From: SFDP01 sp051653625
Lineage (GTDB): Bacteria; Bacillota; Clostridia; Lachnospirales; Lachnospiraceae
Direction of reading: 5' to 3'
Length of the DNA stretch: 9,070 bases
Assembly (NCBI GenBank): GCA_051653625.1
Contig: JBOFWM010000018.1
Coordinates: 1 to 9,070 of the forward strand
Shown: one piece after another, positions 1 to 6,681 of the stretch
Layout of the letters: the number at the start of each line of letters is the position of its first letter
Position numbering within the stretch: position 1 is the first letter of the stretch
Notes under the pieces: model-generated
What the model saw: only the letters and a program-made list of their open reading frames with translations
The model's database searches: none
Told to the model about the DNA's origin: nothing
Translations under genes and position numbers: made by a program

Positions 1-1
1 T

Positions 2-103
2 TTATTAACTATACCCATTTATCAGCATTCGGTATTTGATACTACGATATCCATCACTATCGGCTCTGTTTTAGAGGTAAATAAAAATCGTCAAAGCCAG
101 TAA
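2..103 (+). CDS. possible C-terminal tail of an upstream protein (5' partial)
   Basis: One plus-strand frame is open from the left edge to a TAA at 101-103 and would encode about 33 residues ending in EVNKNRQSQ. It contains a hydrophobic stretch (TTISITIGSVL) followed by a charged end, as in many natural C-termini. I cannot assign a family to so short a piece. No terminator is visible between this stop and the ABC-F start 40 bases later, so the two could be co-transcribed. The open frame could also be chance. Confidence 0.3.
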   Translation, partial: LLTIPIYQHSVFDTTISITIGSVLEVNKNRQSQ

Positions 104-142
104 AATCAATAGATTTAGGCTTGACAGAATAGGAAGGATTAC

Positions 143-2053
143 ATGATAGTAACATGTTCTAATATATGCAAATCATTTGTAGACAAAAAAATACTTGATC
201 AAGTTTCTTTTCATATTGATGATTATGATAAAGTTGCAATTGTTGGGATCAATGGAGCAGGAAAAACAACTTTATTACGAATTATTGTAAATGAATTATC
301 TGCTGATTCAGGCACTGTAGCTTTCACAAAACAAAAAACTTATGGTTATTTTGCTCAAAATTCAAGTTGTAACGGTGAAAATACCATTTATGATGAATTA
401 TTTTTTGTAAAAAAAGAATTAATTGAATTAGAAAAAAAAATACGTTTCTATGAAACTCAAATGAAACATGTTGTGGATTCTGAATTAGATGATCTAATGG
501 AATTATATGCTAAAGAAATGCATACATTTGAAGAATTAGACGGTTATAAATATCGCAGTGAAGTAGTTGGAGTATTAAAAGGATTAGGATTTTCGGAAGA
601 TGAATTCACAAAAAAGATTACAATGTTATCTGGTGGACAAAGAACACGTGTTGCACTCGGAAAACTGCTTTTAAAAAAACCTGATTTGATTATTTTAGAT
701 GAGCCTACAAATCATCTCGATTTAAATTCCATCAGTTGGTTAGAAGGATATTTATTAAATTACAAAGGTGCTGTTTTAACGGTTTCACATGATCGCTATT
801 TTCTAGATAAAATTGTTACAAAAGTGGTAGAAATAAACAGAGCATCTTCTTTTGTTTTCAGTGGTAATTATTCTGACTACATTGAAAAAAAAGAACATAT
901 GGAGCAAGAACAATTAAATGCTTATTTAAATCAACAACAAGTCATTAAACATCAAACACAAGTCATTGAAAAACTTCGAAGTTTCAATCGTGAAAAATCA
1001 ATAAAGCGAGCTGAAAGTCGAGAAAAATTATTAAATAAAATAGATGTTCTTGAAAAACCAACATTAGAAACAGATCATATGAAGTTTTCACTTGTTCCAA
1101 ACAAAATAAGTGGAAATGATGTACTTAAAGTTTCAGATTTAACAAAATCATTCGATCAACTTACATTATTTTCAGACTTAACAATAAATATATCGCGTGG
1201 AGAACATGTTGCAATTATTGGTGATAATGGAACTGGGAAAACTACATTATTAAAAATTATTAACCAAATCCTTCCTGCTTCTTCTGGAACATTAACATTA
1301 GGAACAAATGTAGAAATAGGATATTATGATCAAGAACATGCTCTTTTACATGATGAAAAATCTTTATTTGATGAAATATCCGATGACTATCCAAATTTGA
1401 CCAATACACAAATTCGTAACACATTAGCTGCTTTTTTATTTTTGGGTGATGATGTATATAAACAAATAAAAGAACTTAGTGGTGGTGAAAGAGGCCGTCT
1501 ATCTTTAGCAAAGTTAATGTTATCAAATGCAAATTTTCTTATACTGGATGAACCGACAAATCATCTTGATATGCAGTCAAAAGAAATTTTAGAGCAAGCA
1601 TTAAATGCATATACGGGTACTATTTTATATGTATCTCATGATCGATATTTTATTAACAAAACTGCCACTCGAATTTTAGAGTTAAAGCAAAAAGAAATGA
1701 TTAGTTACATTGGAAATTATGATTATTATTTAGAAAAAAGAGAAACTATTGTTACCACTCCAAAAGAACAATACATTCAAGAAGTAATTCCCGAAATAAG
1801 TGAATCAAAATTAGATTATAAGGTGCAAAAAGAACAACAAGCTGCAAAAAGAAAACGTGAAAAAGAGTTAGAAAAATTAGAGCAAGCTATTGAAACCTGC
1901 GAACTTGCTATTAAAGAAATTGAACAAGAGATGGCAAAGCCAGAGGTATGTACAAATGTTTCTTATCTTCAGGAGTTAACGACTAAGTTAGAAGAACACA
2001 ATATAAACTTAACAAACTACTATGAGCAATGGGAAGAGTTTGGTAATAATTAA
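143..2053 (+). CDS. ABC-F family ATPase, YdiF-like (ribosome-associated translation factor)
   Basis: This is a soluble tandem ABC ATPase without membrane segments. ABC-F proteins bind the ribosomal E site and help stalled or antibiotic-blocked ribosomes. Domain 1 has Walker A GINGAGKTT (residues 35-43), signature LSGGQ (162-166), Walker B LIILDEP (182-188) and switch His in SHD (215-217). Domain 2 has GDNGTGKTT (360-368), LSGGE (445-449), FLILDEP (465-471) and SHD (498-500). Both catalytic Glu residues are present. The charged linker at about 245-320 (NREKSIKRAESREK) is the P-site tRNA interaction region. Residues 555-635 form a Lys/Glu-rich coiled coil. The 636 residues and the C-terminal coiled coil fit the YdiF/Uup-like housekeeping type better than short resistance proteins such as Vga or Msr, but a resistance role cannot be excluded. 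The ATG is preceded by AGGAAGGA at 131-138. No clear promoter is visible in bases 1-142. The stop codon lies inside the terminator hairpin. Confidence 0.93.
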   Translation: MIVTCSNICKSFVDKKILDQVSFHIDDYDKVAIVGINGAGKTTLLRIIVNELSADSGTVAFTKQKTYGYFAQNSSCNGENTIYDELFFVKKELIELEKKIRFYETQMKHVVDSELDDLMELYAKEMHTFEELDGYKYRSEVVGVLKGLGFSEDEFTKKITMLSGGQRTRVALGKLLLKKPDLIILDEPTNHLDLNSISWLEGYLLNYKGAVLTVSHDRYFLDKIVTKVVEINRASSFVFSGNYSDYIEKKEHMEQEQLNAYLNQQQVIKHQTQVIEKLRSFNREKSIKRAESREKLLNKIDVLEKPTLETDHMKFSLVPNKISGNDVLKVSDLTKSFDQLTLFSDLTINISRGEHVAIIGDNGTGKTTLLKIINQILPASSGTLTLGTNVEIGYYDQEHALLHDEKSLFDEISDDYPNLTNTQIRNTLAAFLFLGDDVYKQIKELSGGERGRLSLAKLMLSNANFLILDEPTNHLDMQSKEILEQALNAYTGTILYVSHDRYFINKTATRILELKQKEMISYIGNYDYYLEKRETIVTTPKEQYIQEVIPEISESKLDYKVQKEQQAAKRKREKELEKLEQAIETCELAIKEIEQEMAKPEVCTNVSYLQELTTKLEEHNINLTNYYEQWEEFGNN

Positions 2054-2080
2054 AAAAAGCTGCAACTGCAGCTTTTTTTA
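2051..2080. terminator. bidirectional intrinsic terminator between convergent genes
   Basis: The sequence is a perfect inverted repeat of two 14-base arms around a 2-base centre. A GCTGCA/TGCAGC core is flanked by seven A on the left and seven T on the right, so either strand gives a GC stem followed by a U-tract. It begins in the TAA stop of the ABC-F gene and ends 7 bases before the isocitrate dehydrogenase stop, so it serves both convergent units. Confidence 0.9.
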
Positions 2081-2087
2081 ATTCCGT

Positions 2088-3290
2088 TTATTTTTCCAAT
2101 TCTTTTCTTATTTCTTTGATAAAATCACCACTGTTTAATATAGTAGGATTTTCAAAAGTTGTTATAAGTGCCAAATCTTTTGTCATCTTACCATCTTCTA
2201 TTACTTTTAGTGTTGCAGCCTCTAATTTATTTGCAAATGCTACTAATTCTTGTTGCTCATCTAATTCTCCACGTTTTCTTAAAGCTCCAGTCCACGCAAA
2301 AATAGTTGCAACTGAATTTGTTGATGTTTCTTCTCCTTTTAAATGGTTATAATAATGTCTTTGTACTGTCCCATGGGCTGCTTCATATTCATAAGCACCT
2401 GTTGGTGACACAAGTACAGAAGTCATCATTGCAAGCGAACCAAATGCAGATGAAACCATATCACTCATAACATCTCCATCATAATTTTTACATGCCCAAA
2501 TAAACCCACCTTTTGCTTTCATTACACGTGCAACAGCATCATCAATTAAAGTGTAAAAATACTCAATATTTAATGCTTCAAATTTTTCTTTATATTCATT
2601 TTCGAAAATTTCTTCAAAAATATCCTTAAATGTATGATCATATTTTTTTGAAATTGTGTCTTTTGTCGAAAACCATAAATCTTGTTTTAAATCAAGCGCA
2701 TAAGAAAAACAAGATCTAGCAAAGCTTTGAATCGATTCATTTGTATTATGCATTCCTTGTAAAATACCGGCACCTTTAAACATATGAATTACTTCACTTA
2801 CTTCTTCTCCCGCTTCATTTGTAAAAACTAATTTAGCAACACCTGGTCCATTTACAACAATTTCAGAATTTTTATATACATCTCCATATGCATGTCTTGC
2901 AATCGTAATTGGTTCCTTCCAATTTTTTACACATGGTTCAATTCCTTTTGCAATAATTGGAGTACGAAATACTGTTCCGTCTAAAATGGCACGAATTGTT
3001 CCGTTTGGGCTTTTCCACATTTCTTTCAATGTGTATTCACTCATCCTTGCAGCATTTGGTGTAATCGTCGCACATTTTACAGCAACTTTATGCTCCAATG
3101 TAGCATTCGCTGAATCTATTGTAACTTGATCATTTGTTTCATTTCTGTGTTCTAAACCAAGATCATAATAGAGCGTGTTTAATTCAATGAAAGGACATAG
3201 CAATTCTTCCTTAATCATCCCCCATAAAATTCTTGTCATTTCATCTCCATCCATCTCAACAATCGGTGATACCATTTTAATTTTTTCCAT
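2088..3290 (-). CDS. icd: NADP-dependent isocitrate dehydrogenase (eukaryotic-type, about 400 aa)
   Basis: The enzyme oxidatively decarboxylates isocitrate to 2-oxoglutarate in the cytoplasm and makes NADPH. The 400 residues align along their whole length, from memory, with the homodimeric type shared with human IDH1. Matching positions are Thr77, Ser94, Arg100, Arg109, Arg132 and Tyr139 for substrate, and catalytic Lys210 in STKDTI. The metal-binding Asp273 and Asp277 lie in NYDGDVMSD, and the Arg311-His312 pair in GTVQRHY marks NADP preference. EAAHGT (303-308) is intact and I see no missing catalytic residue. The ATG is preceded by AGAGGG about 10 bases upstream. It is the last gene of the operon, 35 bases after the gntR stop with no terminator between. 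With the citrate synthase upstream it points to 2-oxoglutarate and glutamate supply. Confidence 0.95.
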   Translation of the reverse strand: MEKIKMVSPIVEMDGDEMTRILWGMIKEELLCPFIELNTLYYDLGLEHRNETNDQVTIDSANATLEHKVAVKCATITPNAARMSEYTLKEMWKSPNGTIRAILDGTVFRTPIIAKGIEPCVKNWKEPITIARHAYGDVYKNSEIVVNGPGVAKLVFTNEAGEEVSEVIHMFKGAGILQGMHNTNESIQSFARSCFSYALDLKQDLWFSTKDTISKKYDHTFKDIFEEIFENEYKEKFEALNIEYFYTLIDDAVARVMKAKGGFIWACKNYDGDVMSDMVSSAFGSLAMMTSVLVSPTGAYEYEAAHGTVQRHYYNHLKGEETSTNSVATIFAWTGALRKRGELDEQQELVAFANKLEAATLKVIEDGKMTKDLALITTFENPTILNSGDFIKEIRKELEK

Positions 3291-3325
3291 TTTAACACTT
3301 CCCTCTTTCTATACTCTATATTTTT

Positions 3326-4012
3326 TTAAGATTCATATGCTTCATGAAGTCCTTCTATAACCATATTTTCATACGCCTTTGCGATATGCCTATTCGCTAC
3401 TTCTTCTGCTTTTTTAGGGTTTTTTTCTTTTATTGCTTCCATAATGAGGCGATGTTCTTCATTTGATTTATTGCTTCTTTTTGTTTGAGACAATGTTTTT
3501 TTTCTTACTCTCAATACATAATCATGAAAATCATGCAGCATATGTTTTAACATTTTACTATTACTTGCTTCATATAATATTTCGTGAAAACGGTTATCTA
3601 ACTCTGCAAGTTGCACTGTATTTCCTTTTTGTGCATGAAATTCAGACAAAAAAACATTTTCTTCTAATTCTTCCATTTGTTCTTTTGTAATATTGGTTGT
3701 TGCCCATTTTGCACAAAGTCCCTCTAAATAGGAACGAATTTGATAAATATCCTTAACATCTTTCTCTGTAATACCCGTTACATAAGCCCCTTTATTTGGA
3801 ATGATTTGAATCAATCCCTCTAGTTCTAATTGTCGAAATGCTTCCCTAACTGGTGTTCTACTAACACCTAATTTTTCACCTATAGAAACTTCTTTTAACT
3901 CATCATATTCTTTATAGGTTCCATTTAAGATATCTTCACGAATTTTATGATAAACTCGTCCTCTTAAAGAAAATTTATCTGTGACTTCTTGTTTTACATC
4001 ATATGTTGCCAT
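3326..4012 (-). CDS. GntR-family transcriptional regulator, FadR/FCD subfamily
   Basis: This is a predicted DNA-binding repressor or activator of 228 residues. The N-terminal winged helix-turn-helix covers about 15-85, with the typical recognition segment SRTPVREAFRQLELEGLI (51-68) and wing NKGAYV. The FCD ligand domain follows at about 86-220. Asp139, His143, His187 and His209 are spaced like the FCD metal-binding residues that help hold a small carboxylate ligand. The ATG at 4012 is chosen because AAGGAG lies at 4025-4030; an in-frame ATG at 4075 would add 21 residues overlapping the citrate synthase and has no role in the fold. The gene sits between the two enzyme genes, 17 bases after the first and 35 before the second, so it is probably co-transcribed and autoregulatory. 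The likely ligand is citrate, isocitrate, 2-oxoglutarate or a related acid, which is inference. The palindrome at 5501-5540 is its best candidate operator. Confidence 0.9.
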   Translation of the reverse strand: MATYDVKQEVTDKFSLRGRVYHKIREDILNGTYKEYDELKEVSIGEKLGVSRTPVREAFRQLELEGLIQIIPNKGAYVTGITEKDVKDIYQIRSYLEGLCAKWATTNITKEQMEELEENVFLSEFHAQKGNTVQLAELDNRFHEILYEASNSKMLKHMLHDFHDYVLRVRKKTLSQTKRSNKSNEEHRLIMEAIKEKNPKKAEEVANRHIAKAYENMVIEGLHEAYES

Positions 4013-4024
4013 TAAAATAATTAG

Positions 4025-4030
4025 CTCCTT
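4025..4030 (-). promoter_or_regulatory. ribosome binding site that fixes the gntR start
   Basis: On the minus strand AAGGAG lies 12 bases before the ATG at 4012. Its first base is the last base of the upstream TAA (4032-4030). This placement suggests translation coupling between the citrate synthase and the regulator, and argues against the longer 4075 start. Confidence 0.7.
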
Positions 4031-5457
4031 TATCTTTGCGATTGTTTTGTAAGGACAACTCCTTGCTTGCAACAAATCTTTTCAATGATTTCTAATAATT
4101 CATCATCTGTTAATACAGTAACTCTTCCATCTTGATATTCCACATCTACAATTTCTTTTATTCCTTGCACTAATGTTGAATTTTTATCTATTTGTGATGT
4201 ATCCTTTAAATTATAATAGGTATTAATCCAATGTGCAATACCTGCTAAACCAGAAGTATTAGAAATCGAACATAGTACTGGGCGATTCAAAAATTTTTCC
4301 GTATCAAAAATATTATAAATCTCTTCATTTTTTAATAATCCATCTGCATGAATGCCTGCCCTTGTAACATTAAAATTTTTACCAACAAAAGGAGTTCTTG
4401 AAGGAACTTGGTAGCCTATTTCTTTTTCATAATATTCAGCTAGATCTGTAATGATTGTTGTATCCATTCCATTTAAATGGCCTTTTAATTGTGCATATTC
4501 AAAAACCATAGCTTCTAACGGAGTATTTCCTGTTCTTTCGCCTATTCCAAATAAGGAAGTATTAATTCCTGCGCATCCATAAAGCCATGCTGTTGTTGAA
4601 TTTGCAACTGCTTTATAAAAATCATTATGTCCGTGCCATTCAATTAATTCATGTGGAACTCCCGCATGGATATGGAGTGCATATATAATCCCTTGTACAC
4701 TTCTCGGTATGACAGCACCTGTAAAATTCACTCCATACCCCATAGTATCACAAGCTCTTATTTTGATAGGAATTTGATACTCATCCATTAATCGCATCAA
4801 TTCTAAACAAAATGGTACTACATATCCATATATATCAGCTCGTGTAATATCTTCTAAGTGGCACCTTGGACTAATTCCTTCTTCTAAACAAGCTCTTATA
4901 ATACTTATGTAATGATCCATTGCTTCTTTCCGAGTCATTTTTAACTTTAGAAATATATGATAGTCAGAACAACTAACTAATATTCCTGTTTCTTTCATTC
5001 CTATTTCTTTTACCAACTTAAAATCTTCTTTATTTGCACGAATCCAACTTGTAATTTCTGGAAATTTATACCCTTTTTCTAAACACTTGTATACTGCATC
5101 TCGATCTTTTTTACTATACAAAAAAAATTCACTTGCACGAATCATTCCATTTGGACCACCTAATTTATGCAAATAGTCATAAATTGTAACAATTTGTTCT
5201 GTCGTATATGGTGCTCTTGATTGTTGTCCATCTCGAAAAGTAGTATCTGTAATCCAAATTTCTTTTGGCATATTGTGTGGTACAATTCTATCGTTAAATG
5301 GTATTTTAGGAACTTCAGAATAAGGAAACATATTTCGAAAAATGTTAGGTTTTTCAACATTATCGAGTATATACATATGTTCTTCTATCTGTAAAAGATT
5401 ATTATTTTCATTTAATTGTACAGGTCTATTAATAAACATATCTTTTTTTGTTGTCAT
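4030..5457 (-). CDS. Re-citrate synthase-like protein (DRE-TIM / HMGL family)
   Basis: The protein is 475 residues and belongs to the isopropylmalate/homocitrate synthase superfamily. It most resembles the Re-face-specific citrate synthase described in Clostridium kluyveri, which condenses acetyl-CoA and oxaloacetate and needs a divalent metal. The TIM-barrel domain spans about 64-340: DTTFRDGQQ (71-79) carries the Arg75-Asp76 signature, HGHND (275-279) supplies metal-binding histidines, and GIGERTGNTPLE (304-315) follows. RAGIHADGL (366-374) lies in the linker subdomain. There is an N-terminal extension of about 60 residues before the barrel. No leucine-sensing LeuA dimer domain is recognisable, which argues against isopropylmalate synthase. 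Homocitrate or citramalate synthase remain possible, but the downstream icd favours citrate. The start has AAAAGGAG about 9 bases upstream, and a strong promoter lies over the palindrome further up. It is the first gene of a three-gene operon. Confidence 0.85.
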   Translation of the reverse strand: MTTKKDMFINRPVQLNENNNLLQIEEHMYILDNVEKPNIFRNMFPYSEVPKIPFNDRIVPHNMPKEIWITDTTFRDGQQSRAPYTTEQIVTIYDYLHKLGGPNGMIRASEFFLYSKKDRDAVYKCLEKGYKFPEITSWIRANKEDFKLVKEIGMKETGILVSCSDYHIFLKLKMTRKEAMDHYISIIRACLEEGISPRCHLEDITRADIYGYVVPFCLELMRLMDEYQIPIKIRACDTMGYGVNFTGAVIPRSVQGIIYALHIHAGVPHELIEWHGHNDFYKAVANSTTAWLYGCAGINTSLFGIGERTGNTPLEAMVFEYAQLKGHLNGMDTTIITDLAEYYEKEIGYQVPSRTPFVGKNFNVTRAGIHADGLLKNEEIYNIFDTEKFLNRPVLCSISNTSGLAGIAHWINTYYNLKDTSQIDKNSTLVQGIKEIVDVEYQDGRVTVLTDDELLEIIEKICCKQGVVLTKQSQR

Positions 5458-5494
5458 TTTTTGTTTCTCCTTTTATAACCTATATCTATTTATA

Positions 5495-5540
5495 TAAAAA
5501 ACAGATACTGCATTATTGTATACAATAATGCAGTATCTGT
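5495..5540 (-). terminator. intrinsic terminator of the protease gene
   Basis: RNA read from the protease gene would fold the palindrome into a stem of up to 18 base pairs with a small central loop. It is followed directly by TTTTT (5500-5496) and an A/T run. The hairpin starts 14 bases after the protease TAG. The stem is A/U-rich in its inner half, with GC pairs in the outer half, so efficiency is uncertain. Confidence 0.65.
5501..5540. promoter_or_regulatory. perfect 40-bp palindrome, candidate GntR operator
   Basis: Bases 5501-5520 and 5521-5540 are exact reverse complements with no spacer and no mismatch. The centre TTGTATACAA (5516-5525) fits the GT-N-N-AC dyad pattern known for FadR/FCD-type GntR operators. 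It covers the promoter spacer and -10 box, so a bound regulator would block RNA polymerase. The encoded GntR protein in the same operon is the obvious candidate. The arms are longer than one GntR dimer site usually needs, and the terminator role explains the excess. Binding itself is inference. Confidence 0.7.
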
Positions 5541-5543
5541 CAA
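5515..5543 (-). promoter_or_regulatory. sigma-A-type promoter of the citrate synthase operon
   Basis: On the minus strand TTGACA (5543-5538) is a perfect -35 box. After a 17-base spacer comes TACAAT (5520-5515), one base from the -10 consensus. Transcription would start near 5508-5509, giving a leader of about 50 bases before the ATG at 5457. Only the minus strand has the -35 box, because its TTG lies outside the palindrome, so the promoter has one direction. Confidence 0.8.
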
Positions 5544-5553
5544 GTTTCAAACT

Positions 5554-6471
5554 CTACCACTTTAATGCGTCTTTTACATTTACCATTCCCCAACCTTGCA
5601 TATTCCATGGTTCTCCTAAATCTTTTGCTGAATAAATTAATCTTTTCCGAATCTCATAGTTAGATAAATAATGATCTTTTTCTAATATCAAAGATGCTAC
5701 TCCAGACACAATTGGTGTTGACATTGATGTACCACTTTTTTCTATGTATCCATCTTTATATCTTTTTCCTATTTTTCGAACTAACGCATTGCATGATACA
5801 ATACTTGTTCCAGGTGCAACTAGATCAGGCTTCTTTTTTATGCTAAATATTTCGCCCCGTCCAGAATAATATTCACACAAATCTGTTCTATTTCCAAAAT
5901 AACCACCTTCATGACAACCTATAGATATTACATTATTTCCAAGGCCTAATGGTGAAATAGAACTCTCCTCAGGTCCAGAATTTCCTGCTGCAACTATAAC
6001 TAGCAAGCCATAATCCCAAGCTAATTCTAACATATTTTGTAGTTTATGCTTTGTTGTTTCATTTAAAACATAGCCCAATCCAATTGATATATTTAAAATT
6101 TTAATTTGATATTTTTTTCTGTAATCAATTACCCATTGTATTCCAGCAATCATATCTTCTATATTTCCTTCGCCTTGATAATCTAATACTTTCCCAATTA
6201 TCAAATTACAATTTGGTGCAATTCCTCTGATTTTACCATTTGATAAATAACCATTTCCAGCCAAACAACCTGCCACATGTGTTCCATGACCGCTATCATC
6301 ATAAGGATAAGGATATCCTTTTTTTGTAAAATCATGGAAAGCAAGAATACGATTTCCAAAATCAGGATGATACATTATTCCAGTGTCTAAAATAGCTACT
6401 GTAATATTTTTTCCTGAATACATAGATGCTTCAAATGTATTACATCCTATCTGTTCTCTTACACGATACAC
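5554..6471 (-). CDS. subtilisin-like serine protease (peptidase S8), leaderless
   Basis: The 305-residue protein is essentially a bare S8 catalytic domain. The triad is Asp29 in AILDTGI, His62 in SGHGTHVAG and Ser249 in SGTSMSTP. Asn164 in AAGNSGPE is the oxyanion-hole residue. All are intact, so it should be active. There is no signal peptide, propeptide or membrane segment, which suggests an intracellular protease like the AprX/Isp type, or export by an unknown route. It starts with GTG at 6471: an in-frame TAA lies just upstream, AAGGG sits 6 bases before, and residues 3-10 (RVREQIGC) already fit the family. It stands alone between two terminators, downstream of a surface-protein block, and ends 11 bases before the next operon's promoter. 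Its target is unknown. Confidence 0.92.
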   Translation of the reverse strand: MYRVREQIGCNTFEASMYSGKNITVAILDTGIMYHPDFGNRILAFHDFTKKGYPYPYDDSGHGTHVAGCLAGNGYLSNGKIRGIAPNCNLIIGKVLDYQGEGNIEDMIAGIQWVIDYRKKYQIKILNISIGLGYVLNETTKHKLQNMLELAWDYGLLVIVAAGNSGPEESSISPLGLGNNVISIGCHEGGYFGNRTDLCEYYSGRGEIFSIKKKPDLVAPGTSIVSCNALVRKIGKRYKDGYIEKSGTSMSTPIVSGVASLILEKDHYLSNYEIRKRLIYSAKDLGEPWNMQGWGMVNVKDALKW

Positions 6472-6515
6472 AAAAAACCCTTAGCCTTTTTTATAAGTTA
6501 TGCTAAGAGTTTTTT
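6472..6515 (-). promoter_or_regulatory. terminator-like leader hairpin at the protease start codon
   Basis: Minus-strand RNA from 6515 to 6472 can form a 14-base-pair stem (one G-U pair) with a 16-base loop. The 3' arm contains the AAGGG ribosome binding site and ends in six U directly before the GTG start codon. It could act as an attenuator or block ribosome access. It could also be simply a second terminator for the upstream surface genes. The plus-strand version has one C-A mismatch and also ends in T6. Confidence 0.55.
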
Positions 6516-6556
6516 GTTGTTACTTTTTTATTCTATTATTTGATTTGTATCACTGA

Positions 6557-6584
6557 AGAATAATATACATAATTTTAAAAACAA
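6557..6584 (-). promoter_or_regulatory. weak candidate promoter for the protease
   Basis: On the minus strand TTGTTT (6584-6579) is followed after 16 bases by TATTCT (6562-6557). Both boxes are imperfect and the region is very A/T-rich, so chance matches are likely. If real, the leader would be about 80 bases and would include the hairpin at 6472-6515. Nothing else is recognisable in the gap 6516-6632. Confidence 0.3.
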
Positions 6585-6632
6585 CTTTTTCGTAACCATA
6601 AAAAGATAGTTAAAAATTATCATGAAAACAAA

Positions 6633-6669
6633 CCCCTTAAAAACCTTGTCAAATAAGGATTTTAAGGGG
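6633..6669 (-). terminator. intrinsic terminator of the surface-protein operon
   Basis: Two 15-base arms (6633-6647 and 6655-6669) pair with one internal A-A mismatch around a 7-base loop, with CCCC/GGGG at the base. On the minus strand the stem is followed by TTTGTTTT. It starts 12 bases after the TGA of the leucine-rich repeat gene. Confidence 0.88.
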
Positions 6670-6681
6670 GCTATTTTTTAC

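Noticed and set aside
121..126. TTGACA as the -35 box of an ABC-F promoter
   Set aside because: It is only 17 bases before the start codon. The -10 box would fall inside the gene at 144-149, and no TATAAT-like match is there.
2116..3360. Plus-strand open frames at 2116-2352 and 3175-3360
   Set aside because: They lie antisense to the conserved isocitrate dehydrogenase gene and resemble no protein family.
3463..3690. Plus-strand open frame of 75 codons, Phe/Leu-rich
   Set aside because: It is antisense to the GntR gene. The hydrophobic look comes from reading Lys/Glu codons backwards.
4013..4075. Longer N-terminus for the GntR regulator starting at ATG 4075
   Set aside because: It overlaps the end of the citrate synthase gene, adds 21 residues outside the winged-helix fold, and has no good ribosome binding site, whereas AAGGAG precedes the ATG at 4012.
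5160..5360. Minus-strand open frame of 66 codons
   Set aside because: It is a shifted frame within the citrate synthase gene, whose own frame has conserved motifs.
4030..5457. 2-isopropylmalate synthase (leuA) assignment
   Set aside because: The barrel belongs to the same superfamily, but no leucine-binding C-terminal domain is recognisable, the N-terminal extension is unlike LeuA, no leu genes are nearby, and icd lies in the operon.
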